From assembly GCF_001613205.1 (NCBI RefSeq), contig NZ_BDBX01000005.1, positions 235,382 to 299,381 of the forward strand: 64,000 bases of DNA. The letters run 5' to 3'. Below, piece after piece: positions 55,267 through 63,116 of the stretch. A program made the translations under genes and the position numbers. Every line of letters begins with the position of its first letter. The stretch's first letter is position 1. The DNA comes from Nocardia sienata NBRC 100364 (GTDB lineage: Bacteria; Actinomycetota; Actinomycetes; Mycobacteriales; Mycobacteriaceae). Under the pieces are notes generated by a model. The model ran no database searches, was not told the DNA's origin, and saw only the letters and a program-made list of their open reading frames with translations.

Positions 55267-56802
55267 ATGAGCGAAACAGTGGATACCGCACCCGGGCGGG
55301 CGGGCCGTCGTGAGTGGGCTGCCCTGGCCGCGCTGGTCAGCGTGGTCCTGTTGCTCGCCATCGATGGAACCGTGCTCTATCTCGCGGTACCGGCCCTGAC
55401 CGCCGATATCCGGCCGACTGCGACCCAACTCCTGTGGATCGGCGATATCTACGGGTTCGTACTGGCCGGACTGCTCATCACCATGGGCAATCTCGCCGAC
55501 CGGATCGGGCGCAAACGCCTCTTGCTGATCGGCGCCGGCGCGTTCGGCGCCGCCTCCGTCCTCGCCGCGCTGGCACCCGACGCCGAAACGCTCATCGCCG
55601 CGCGAGCGCTGCTCGGCGTGGCCGGGGCGACGTTGATGCCGTCGACGCTGTCCATCGTGCGTGCCGTGTTCACCGATCCGCGGCAGCGGACGACGGCGAT
55701 CGCCGTATGGTCGGCCGGAGCCACCGCGGGCGCGGCCGCCGGGCCGCTGATCGGGGGTGTGCTGCTCGAGCACTTCTGGTGGGGTTCGGTGTTCCTCATC
55801 AACGTGCCGGTCATGGCCCTGGTCCTGGTGGCGGGCGCGCTCCTGTTGCCGGAATCCCGTGGCGCCGGCGCACACACGGTGGATTGGCTGTCCTCGGTGC
55901 TGTCGATTGTCACCATCGTGCCGCTGGTCTACGCGGTGAAGCACTGGGCCGGCACCGGGCTCGACCCGACGGTCGCGGTGGCGGCGCTGATCGGGACTGC
56001 CGGCGGCGCGCTCTTCCTGCGCAGACAGTCGCGACTGGCCTTTCCGCTGGTGGATATCTCACTGTTCCGGACGCCCGCGTTCACCGGTGCCGTGCTGTCC
56101 ACCGCACTATCGATCTTCGCGTTCCTCGGGCTGCTGTTCTTCTTCTCCCAGTATCTGCAACTCGTCCGCGGGTACGGTCCGCTGCAGGCCGGGCTGGCCG
56201 AACTGCCGACGACGCTGGCTTCCCTGGCCGTTATCGCCGTGGTCGGCGTACTGGTGGTGCGGTTCGGGGCCGGGCGGACGATCGGCGGCGGCCTGCTGGT
56301 GGCCGCCGCCGGTCTCGCCGGCCTCGGCCGGGCCGCCGATTCGCCCGGTTTCTGGGGTCTGGGTATCGCGCTGGCGGTGTTGGGTCTCGGCGTCGGTGTG
56401 GCCATGACGCTGTCGACGGACGCGGTGGTCACCGCGGTACCGAAGGAGCGGGCGGGCGCCGCGTCGTCCATCGCCGAGACCGCTTACGAGATGGGCGGCG
56501 CACTGGGTATCGCGGTGCTGGGTTCGATCCAGCTGGCGCAGTACCGCGCGAACCTGGAGCTCGGGCCCGGCGCCGACCCGGACGCGGCCGCCGCGGCCCG
56601 GGATTCACTCGCGGGCGTGGCGGGTCCGGCGGGCGACTCCGATATCTTCACCCGTGCGGCGGACGCCTTCACCACCGCGCTGCAGTCCACGTCGTATCTC
56701 GCGGCGGTCCTGCTCGTGGTGGCGGGTGTACTGGCCTGGCGCGTCATCCCGTCGCACCGGCCGGCCGCGGACAAGGAGCAGGGGCAGCATGAGCCGGTCT
56801 GA
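55267..56802 (+). CDS. DHA2 family MFS efflux transporter
   Basis: The product has 511 residues from ATG 55267 (GTG 55258 is possible) and 14 predicted helices. Motif A reads GNLADRIGRKR, motif C lies in AGATAGAAAGPLIGG, and IDGTVLYLAVPAL is the DHA2 helix-one block. It should export toxic compounds with proton antiport. It is followed by an overlapping TetR gene (14 bases), and both lie behind the palindromic operator. This resembles QacA/LfrA-type pumps with their cognate repressor, although LfrA orthology is not claimed. Confidence 0.9.
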   Translation: MSETVDTAPGRAGRREWAALAALVSVVLLLAIDGTVLYLAVPALTADIRPTATQLLWIGDIYGFVLAGLLITMGNLADRIGRKRLLLIGAGAFGAASVLAALAPDAETLIAARALLGVAGATLMPSTLSIVRAVFTDPRQRTTAIAVWSAGATAGAAAGPLIGGVLLEHFWWGSVFLINVPVMALVLVAGALLLPESRGAGAHTVDWLSSVLSIVTIVPLVYAVKHWAGTGLDPTVAVAALIGTAGGALFLRRQSRLAFPLVDISLFRTPAFTGAVLSTALSIFAFLGLLFFFSQYLQLVRGYGPLQAGLAELPTTLASLAVIAVVGVLVVRFGAGRTIGGGLLVAAAGLAGLGRAADSPGFWGLGIALAVLGLGVGVAMTLSTDAVVTAVPKERAGAASSIAETAYEMGGALGIAVLGSIQLAQYRANLELGPGADPDAAAAARDSLAGVAGPAGDSDIFTRAADAFTTALQSTSYLAAVLLVVAGVLAWRVIPSHRPAADKEQGQHEPV

Positions 56803-57367
56803 TCAGGGCCTCACCCGAGACAAAGAGCGCACCCGGCTGGCCGTACTCGAAGCCGCGGAACGGATGTTCGCCGAACGCGGCGCCCGGGCGAGCCTGAGCG
56901 ATATCGCCGCGGCCGCCGGCGTGACGAAAGGCGGGCTCATGCACCACTTCCCGAACCGTGACGCGCTTCTGGCCGGAGTCACCGAACATCTCATCGCGAA
57001 AGTCTGGGCGGAGGTACACGACCGAATCGACCTGTCCGAGAACCGGCCCGGAAAATTCACCCGCGGGTATGTTCGCGCCCTTACCAGCGGTAGCGAGTCG
57101 GTCGAGCGTGTGTTCAGCCCGACCGGCCTGATCGTCACCCTGGGTGCGGCGCCGGACCTCGCGGAACTCTTCGCCGCCGACGCGCGGCGGCTGACCGAGG
57201 CGTTCGCGGCCGACGGTCTGGCATCCGGGACAGCCGCGGTGATCCGCTTCGCGGCCGAGGGGCTGGCCACCGCGGCCAACAGCCCCTACCTCACCGCCGA
57301 ACAGCTCGAATCCGCGCGCGCGGAACTGCTGGCCATGACCGAAACCGCGGCGCCTGACAACGGGTGA
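56789..57367 (+). CDS. TetR family repressor of the efflux operon
   Basis: ATG 56789 follows AAGGAG and lies inside the end of the pump gene. The 192-residue protein has the HTH AERMFAERGARASLSDIAAAAGVTKGGLMHHFPNRDALL. A helical ligand domain follows. Being downstream of and overlapping the pump, it is co-transcribed and probably controls the palindrome at 55234-55255. Confidence 0.9.
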   Translation: MSRSDQGLTRDKERTRLAVLEAAERMFAERGARASLSDIAAAAGVTKGGLMHHFPNRDALLAGVTEHLIAKVWAEVHDRIDLSENRPGKFTRGYVRALTSGSESVERVFSPTGLIVTLGAAPDLAELFAADARRLTEAFAADGLASGTAAVIRFAAEGLATAANSPYLTAEQLESARAELLAMTETAAPDNG

Positions 57368-57435
57368 TTCCGCCCGCCCCCGTTCCTCGACAGGAACGCG
57401 TCGCGATCGGTGCACCGCGGCCGTGCGCCGTTGTC

Positions 57436-57467
57436 GCGATCAGACCCCGCGGCGATCAGACCCCGCG
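57436..57467. repeat. Tandem 16-bp duplication at the stop of the DUF3072 gene
   Basis: GCGATCAGACCCCGCG occurs twice in direct, head-to-tail order (57436-57451 and 57452-57467). The right copy contains the DUF3072 stop codon on the minus strand. It looks like a recent slip duplication. Confidence 0.8.
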
Positions 57468-57647
57468 GCCGGTGCGCTGCTGGAGTTCGTCGATCAGCTG
57501 GGACGCCTGCGCTTTTGTCAGCCCCTCCGGCACCTGCTGCCCGGCCTCCTGGGCCAGAGTGTGCAGATAGGACTCCTGCGGGCCGGTCATCGGCTCGTCA
57601 CCGGTGGTCCACCGGTCCCGGTCCTTCTCCGGCTGTTGCTGCACCAT
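57456..57647 (-). CDS. DUF3072 small protein
   Basis: ATG 57647 follows AGGAG at a good distance. The 63-residue product has the DUF3072 core: MTGPQESYLHTLAQEAGQQVPEGLTKAQASQLIDELQQRTGR, two helices with the LTKAxASxxIDELQ motif. Such small actinobacterial proteins occur alone or fused to others; a SAP-like helix-extended DNA-binding role has been suggested by the shape, but I cannot confirm it. The N-terminus is polar. Confidence 0.85.
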   Translation of the reverse strand: MVQQQPEKDRDRWTTGDEPMTGPQESYLHTLAQEAGQQVPEGLTKAQASQLIDELQQRTGRGV

Positions 57648-57960
57648 TACCGCTCCTCTCCACGGCGGAACGAGTGTTCGAGGGCCGCGTACCCGGATCG
57701 CGCGACTTCAACCCGGCCTTCACGCGGCATGTCCGCGAGGCGACAACCCACGGACGACGCGGCCGCGGCGACACGCCCGTCCGAGCCGAACCCATTGGTC
57801 CGGTGGGGTCCCGCGGGATCCCGGTGAAGGCCCCGGCGCTGCGCGTCCTGGCCGGGGCACCGGCGCTGGGAACATCGCCGGGCGCAGCCGGCGGCGACTC
57901 CGGTAGTGTCCGCGCTTCCTGTCGTTGCCCGAACCGCCGAACGTGAGGTTGCTCTTCCAG
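57648..57960. other. Intergenic stretch without a recognised gene
   Basis: About 310 bases between the divergent DUF3072 and DUF1444-like genes. Open frames are present in several phases, none with recognisable motifs. A decayed gene cannot be excluded. Confidence 0.35.
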
Positions 57961-59121
57961 ATGACGAATACCGACGACGATCGGGCACGCCGCGAATTCG
58001 CATTGCAGGTGTTCGGGCATATGCGCGCAGCAGGAATCACCGATGTCTCCTACGACACCGACGAATTCGCTGTCCGCTACGATGGCGGAGATGCCGTGCT
58101 CCATCTCGCGAACCTCTTCACCGAGACGCGCGACCGCTCGCCGGAGGAAACACGGGAGTGGCTGGCCCGGATCGTGCCCGCACTCGTCACGCCCGCGGCG
58201 CCACCCGAGAGCTGGGAGGAGGTACGCCCGCTGCTGCGGCCGGCACTACGGTCCGCCACCTACGCATTGGCCGACGAGGGCTCGCGGATACGGCGGCCGC
58301 TCCTTCCCTTCGTCGACGAGTTGCTGGCCATCGACTACCCGGATGTCATCGGTTTCCCCGACGAGACGAAGCTCGCCGAATGGGGCGTGACGGCGGAAGA
58401 AGCGTTCGCGGTGGCCCGGGAGAACCTGGCCGCGGTCGTGCCGGTGGCCGAACTGCCCGGCGACGGGATCGTGAGAATAGCGGTCGACGAAGCCGACTAC
58501 CTGTCGTCGTGGATCCTGGTGCCGGATTGGCTGCTCGTCTCGACCGCGAACTTCGAACATCCGCCCGTGGCCTTCATTCCGGATCAGCAGAGCCTGCTGA
58601 TCGTTCCCGGTGAGCCGGAGCTGCTGTCCGAGGCCTTCGAAATGGTGGAACAGCAGTACCGGGAGGCGGCACGGCCGCTTTCGCCCCAGGGCTACACCCT
58701 CGACGAATCCGGCCTGGTGATCCCACTGGACCGGGTGAACACCGCCAACGACGCCGAAGTGGCCCGGGCGCGCGCGGTGCTGGCGGGCGCGGAATACCAC
58801 GCCCAGCAGCAATGGCTCGAGGAGCGTTATCAGGACGACCTCGAGGCTGTCTATGTGAGCAGCTTGATGGTGGCCGAACGCGAGGACGGTATCCATACCG
58901 TCACGGTCTGGGGCGAGGGTGTCGAGGCCGCCCTGCCGGTGGCCGACTTCCTCGCCTTCGCCACCGACGACGAGCGGACCGTCATGGTGCCGTTCGGCAC
59001 AGCCGTCGAGCTCACCGGTATCGCCCCGATGCCGGACCTCCACCCGCCGCGCTACCGCACCGGCGGATGGCCCGATCCTGCGGTGTTCGAGCGTCTCACG
59101 GAGGCCGCGGTCGCGTTCTGA
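57961..59121 (+). CDS. DUF1444-like protein of unknown function
   Basis: ATG 57961 gives 386 residues (GTG 57943 and TTG 57925 are in frame). The protein is acidic and soluble. An N-terminal region has VRYDGGDAVLHLANLFTE. The middle has WGVTAEEAFAVARENLAAV and PVAFIPDQQSLLIV, recalling the YtpQ/DUF1444 proteins of Bacillus. The C-terminal quarter is distinct. No catalytic motif is evident. The family assignment is tentative. Confidence 0.6.
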   Translation: MTNTDDDRARREFALQVFGHMRAAGITDVSYDTDEFAVRYDGGDAVLHLANLFTETRDRSPEETREWLARIVPALVTPAAPPESWEEVRPLLRPALRSATYALADEGSRIRRPLLPFVDELLAIDYPDVIGFPDETKLAEWGVTAEEAFAVARENLAAVVPVAELPGDGIVRIAVDEADYLSSWILVPDWLLVSTANFEHPPVAFIPDQQSLLIVPGEPELLSEAFEMVEQQYREAARPLSPQGYTLDESGLVIPLDRVNTANDAEVARARAVLAGAEYHAQQQWLEERYQDDLEAVYVSSLMVAEREDGIHTVTVWGEGVEAALPVADFLAFATDDERTVMVPFGTAVELTGIAPMPDLHPPRYRTGGWPDPAVFERLTEAAVAF

Positions 59122-59149
59122 CACCGGGTAACCGCGGGCGACAGCGGTG

Positions 59150-59241
59150 GAATCCGTCCCGGCCGCTCGTTCCCGGAGTTCGGACCGGATCACGTTGTTC
59201 AGTACCTTGCCGACTTTCGAGCGTGGCAGATTCGGCCACAT
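59150..59241 (-). pseudogene. C-terminal remnant of an AMP-dependent acyl-CoA synthetase
   Basis: The minus-strand frame contains NLPRSKVGKVLNNVIRSELRE. This is the end of the ANL superfamily C-domain, including the catalytic Lys motif (PRxxxGKVLxxxLR). Only some 30 residues of the family are left. The remaining frame continues antisense into the DUF1444-like gene with no further similarity. It is therefore a fossil fragment lying between two intact genes. Confidence 0.6.
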
Positions 59242-59274
59242 ATCCACCTGCCTCTGGCATTTACACTCGCCACC

Positions 59275-59883
59275 ATGAGTAGCTGGGCACTTCCCGCCTT
59301 CCTGGGGTTGGGACTCGCGGCCGCCTGCGGGTTCCGCGCGTTCCTGCCATTGCTGGTGCTCAGCGCTGCCGTGCATTTCGATGGGCTCGGCCTGAACCTC
59401 AACGAGTCCTTCGCCTGGATCGGCTCGACCGGGACGCTGTTCGCGTTATCGGTCGCGGCCACTGCCGAGATACTGGGCGACCTGGTCCCATTCGTCGACA
59501 ACGTCTTGTCGCTCATCGGCAATGTGAGCGGGCCGATCGCGGGAGCGATAGCCGCCGGGTCGGTGTTCGAGGCCGCTGATCCGGCCACCGCGGCGATCGC
59601 GGGGATCATTGTCGGCGCTCCCACCGCGCTCACCTTCAGCGCGACTCGGACCGGTGTTCGCGCGGCCGGCACTGCCACGACGGGCGGCATCGCGAATCCG
59701 GTCGTGTCGGTCGTCGAGGATGTGCTTGCGGTCGTCCTGATCGTCCTGGCGATAGCGCTGCCCCTTCTGGTGCCGCTCGTGCTGGGCGCGTTGCTGTTCA
59801 TCGCATGGCGCGCGGTGCGCGGATTCCGCCGCCGGAGAACGGCGGCGCGGCCGGCCCTGACGCTGTCCTCGCGATCGAGGTAG
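59275..59883 (+). CDS. DUF4126 membrane protein
   Basis: The 202-residue product starts at ATG 59275. It contains LAAACGFRAFLPLLVLSAAV and AEILGDLVPFVDNVLSLIGN. GPIAGAIAAGSVF and the Thr/Gly-rich ATRTGVRAAGTATTGGIANPVVSVVEDV are also typical of DUF4126. Four or five helices are expected. The function is unknown. Confidence 0.85.
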   Translation: MSSWALPAFLGLGLAAACGFRAFLPLLVLSAAVHFDGLGLNLNESFAWIGSTGTLFALSVAATAEILGDLVPFVDNVLSLIGNVSGPIAGAIAAGSVFEAADPATAAIAGIIVGAPTALTFSATRTGVRAAGTATTGGIANPVVSVVEDVLAVVLIVLAIALPLLVPLVLGALLFIAWRAVRGFRRRRTAARPALTLSSRSR

Positions 59884-59947
59884 CTCCCGAATCCCACACC
59901 GAGGCGTGGCCCGGCTCAACGCCGAGCGGGACCGGCGGACGCCTGGG

Positions 59948-61297
59948 TCAGGAATCCGAAAGGTCCTCGGTGGGGATGTATCGGTTCAGTCGATCGGGAT
60001 CGAGGTCGGGCTCGGCCTCGGTGACCACGCCGTCGGCGAGCATATGCAGTACCCACTGCGCCTTGCCGTTGTTCTTGGCGCGGTACAGACCTGTATCCGC
60101 GGCATCGATCAGGGTTTCGGCCTGGCCGCTCTGCACCGTGGTCAGCACGGCGCCGATACTGGCCGACACCTGCACCCGATGGCTGTTGGTGGTCACCGGG
60201 TCGGCCAACGCGTCCAGCAGACTGTCCGCCACCCGGCCCATCTTCCAGGCATCGACCGGCGGCGGCACCAACGCGACGAATTCGTCGCCGCCTATCCGGG
60301 CCACCAGGCAGTCCAGGTCCTGCACGCTCGCGTGCAGGCGGTCGGCGACCGCGGTGAGCACCCGGTCGCCGGTGCCGTGGCCGTATCGGTCGTTGATGTG
60401 TTTGAAGCGGTCCAGGTCCACGAAGCACAAACCGATCTGCTCGCGACCGCCCGCCTCGTTCATCACGGTGTCGAGCCGTTCCAGCAACTGACGCCGGTTG
60501 GGTAGACCGGTGAGCGGATCGTGGCGAGCCTGGCGGTGCAGCTCCTGGCGCATACGGTGCTGTTCGGTGACATCCTCACCCACCGCCAGCAGATAGTTCG
60601 GGTGACCGGCCCCGCCCTCGACGAAGGTGATGGAGAACGAAGCCCACCCGTAGCTGCCGTCGACGCGGCCGATCTGCTGTTCCAGTTTCACCGTGCCCCC
60701 GCGCTCGGGCACCAACTTCTCATAGACAAGCCTGCGAATACGCTCCCGATCCTCGGGGTGGGCGAATTCGTAGACCGAGATACCGCGGAGCTCGTCGACC
60801 GGAACACCGATCATATCGGCGAGCTTCTGATTGGCGTCGAGCAGAATACCGTTGGTGTCGCCAACGGCAATGGCCACCGCCGCGTTCTCGAACACCACCC
60901 GGTAGCGCGCGTCCGACTGCCGGGCCGGTTCCACCTGTTCCGCATGGTGGGCGGCGAACCGCCGCTGCCGGTGCGCTCCGTACCCCTCACCCAGCTTGGT
61001 GAGCAGTATCGACATCCGTGTCACAGTGGCCGGACCGGCGTCCGGCTCGACGAGGTTCCACAGAATGGGCACCGAGGCGGCCGGCACATCGTCGATACCC
61101 ACCTCCACGGTGGCCAGAGCCGCGCCCACTCTGGCCCCCGCGGTGGGGTCGAATTGTGTCGCGGTGAGGGCCTTCGCCAGGTCATCGACCAGCCAGCGCA
61201 GAAACTGGTCGACAGCCGGGTCCGCCGGGGGTTCGCCGGGCGCCCGCAGTGCCCGAGACCACGAGCGGACCAGTTCATCGTGCCCCGACCCGTCCAT
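59948..61297 (-). CDS. PAS-GGDEF diguanylate cyclase
   Basis: ATG 61297 follows AAGGGG and gives 449 residues. Residues about 1-130 are helical. A PAS domain lies at about 130-250 (YRVVFENAAVAIAVGDTNGILLDANQKLADMIG). The GGDEF domain is at about 265-430, with DPLTGLPNRR, FVDLDRFKHINDRYGHGTGD and an intact RIGGDEF active site. It should make cyclic di-GMP in the cytosol in response to a PAS ligand. No EAL domain is present. Confidence 0.93.
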   Translation of the reverse strand: MDGSGHDELVRSWSRALRAPGEPPADPAVDQFLRWLVDDLAKALTATQFDPTAGARVGAALATVEVGIDDVPAASVPILWNLVEPDAGPATVTRMSILLTKLGEGYGAHRQRRFAAHHAEQVEPARQSDARYRVVFENAAVAIAVGDTNGILLDANQKLADMIGVPVDELRGISVYEFAHPEDRERIRRLVYEKLVPERGGTVKLEQQIGRVDGSYGWASFSITFVEGGAGHPNYLLAVGEDVTEQHRMRQELHRQARHDPLTGLPNRRQLLERLDTVMNEAGGREQIGLCFVDLDRFKHINDRYGHGTGDRVLTAVADRLHASVQDLDCLVARIGGDEFVALVPPPVDAWKMGRVADSLLDALADPVTTNSHRVQVSASIGAVLTTVQSGQAETLIDAADTGLYRAKNNGKAQWVLHMLADGVVTEAEPDLDPDRLNRYIPTEDLSDS

Positions 61298-61385
61298 CAC
61301 ACCCCTTCGATCATCCACTGCCCGACACCACCGCAGCCACCGAGTCACCCCTGCCGGGCACCACCCCGACTGAGGCCATCCTTCC

Positions 61386-62525
61386 TTATCGGACCGCGCC
61401 GTTGCCACTCGGCCGGGTGTTGTTCTCGGCGAAGATGCCGACGCCCTTGTACCGGGTCGTCATCAGCTGCCACACCCAGGTGGCCTGGACGCAGCCGTCC
61501 AGGTCGGCGAGATGGGTCAGGACCGGCCCCGCGAGGCCGCTGTCGGCGATACCGGGTTCGGCGCAGCGCGCCGTGAGCGCCGCGTGCAACCCGCGGAACT
61601 CGGTGAGCCGGTCGCGGACCACACCGGCGGCGGCGTACACGGCGTCGGCCAGTGTTGCCTGCGGGTCGTTGAGAAAGCACACCGGTATCAGATTGAAATC
61701 GGAGCGATCGACTATGCACTCCTTCTCGAAGGAGAACAGATCGTTCATCAGGGCGCCGATCTCGGCGGTCACCACCTGTAATCGGCGCACATCGTCGACG
61801 AGACCCGCGGCGGCCAATCGCTGTCGGTCGAGATAGCTGTCCCGTCCGAATTCACACAGGGCGATGGCCGGGAACATGCCCGACACCTGGGCACGGAGAT
61901 CGATATATTCGGCCGTGGTCAGCAGGTCACGGCGGGACCGGGCGTTCTGGTCGCGGATCGCGGTGCGCAGATGCTCGACTGTCGATTCCAGGAACCGATC
62001 GAGCCACTGCCGATCCGCATCCTGGGTGTGTAGCCGGGAGAGGAACTCGACCGTCGCGTTCTCGATCGGCGAGGCGTCCTCGGGTGCGATCCGCGATTCG
62101 AGCAGGCGGCACAGCCGGTCGAGTCCGATTCGCGCCCGGTGCTGTTCATCTCCGGACAGGTGCCCGAACTTCTCCCGGCCCACAGTATCGTTGAGCCAGA
62201 ACAGGATCGCGTTGAACAGGCCGATGGTGGTCAGCCGGTCCGCGCTGATCGGACCCGGATGCAGGTACGGCGTCATACTGTTGTAGTGCGTGCCGCCCGG
62301 CTCCAGCCAGATGCCTTGGGCGCGACAGTATTTCTCCACGTCCGCGCAGGCCCGCACACCGAATCGACTCGGCCTGAACTCTCTGCTGTATTCTGCGATA
62401 TCACAGTCGGGCGTGCTGAGCAGTTCCCGTAACGACCAGGGCCTGTCCGCGCGAACCCGAGTGTCCCGCTGCGCACGCATATCCGTGATTCTCCGCTCGA
62501 GCGCCGATGTGTATCGAGTAGCCAC
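61386..62525 (-). CDS. Class I terpene synthase-like protein with atypical Asp-rich motif
   Basis: GTG 62525 follows GGAGGA with eight bases spacing and gives 379 residues. The NSE metal-binding triad is present as NDLFSFEKE (N261, S265, E269), and RY is near the C-terminus (MTTRYKG). The first metal motif, normally DDxxD/E, reads FWLNDTVGREKFG (N112, D113, E118). The product is presumably a cyclised isoprenoid from GPP, FPP or GGPP, or the protein is divergent. No prenyltransferase or P450 is next to it. Confidence 0.82.
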   Translation of the reverse strand: MATRYTSALERRITDMRAQRDTRVRADRPWSLRELLSTPDCDIAEYSREFRPSRFGVRACADVEKYCRAQGIWLEPGGTHYNSMTPYLHPGPISADRLTTIGLFNAILFWLNDTVGREKFGHLSGDEQHRARIGLDRLCRLLESRIAPEDASPIENATVEFLSRLHTQDADRQWLDRFLESTVEHLRTAIRDQNARSRRDLLTTAEYIDLRAQVSGMFPAIALCEFGRDSYLDRQRLAAAGLVDDVRRLQVVTAEIGALMNDLFSFEKECIVDRSDFNLIPVCFLNDPQATLADAVYAAAGVVRDRLTEFRGLHAALTARCAEPGIADSGLAGPVLTHLADLDGCVQATWVWQLMTTRYKGVGIFAENNTRPSGNGAVR

Positions 62526-62661
62526 GACGACTCTCCTCCCGCAATGATCCAAACCCTTCCAGCTTGGTCGACAGCGGCGGTCGTGTCATCCCATCGGTCT
62601 TCTCGCACAAGGAGATACAGCGAGATGCGGTCACGCCGGGGCGCGGGACACCTCCCCTCGG

Positions 62662-63024
62662 CTAGCCTCGGTAGACCTCGACATAGGCGTTGGTCGCCAC
62701 CGCGACGACACCGGGACCCATCCCCGTACAACCCGTGGTGACGCGCTGCCCCGCCGGCGTGAAGGGGTAGCTCAGGGCAGCGTAGGGACCGACGCCGTAC
62801 AGCGGGAACGGACCAGTGGCGTAGAGACCGATGCAATCGACGTGCAGGACATAATTGCTGCCTCCGTCGGATCCGCAGGTCGCCGACGCGCCGAACAGAT
62901 CGCGCTCGACGACGCAATCCCGCGGCGCCGCCGTAGCTGTGCCGGAACCGATCACCGCGACGAAGGCCAGGCCCGAAACACCGGCGGCCGCAACGCGCGC
63001 GGCGGCAAAAAGCTTCTGTTTCAC
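62662..63024 (-). CDS. Small secreted protein with four cysteines
   Basis: GTG 63024 follows AAAGGAG. The 120-residue precursor has a signal peptide ending in ATAA|AP. The mature part of about 87 residues has four cysteines (DCVVE, ATCGS, VDCIG, GCTGM), likely two disulfides, and is rich in Gly, Tyr and Val. I do not recognise a family. Similar small secreted proteins are common in Nocardia. Confidence 0.75.
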   Translation of the reverse strand: MKQKLFAAARVAAAGVSGLAFVAVIGSGTATAAPRDCVVERDLFGASATCGSDGGSNYVLHVDCIGLYATGPFPLYGVGPYAALSYPFTPAGQRVTTGCTGMGPGVVAVATNAYVEVYRG

Positions 63025-63116
63025 GAGGACTCCTTTCGGAGAGAGTTCGGCCGGGAGCGGCCCCCCGTTACTGCCGCGGCGATTCGCACTGTGGCGCGAG
63101 GCGGGGTGGGCCGCTC

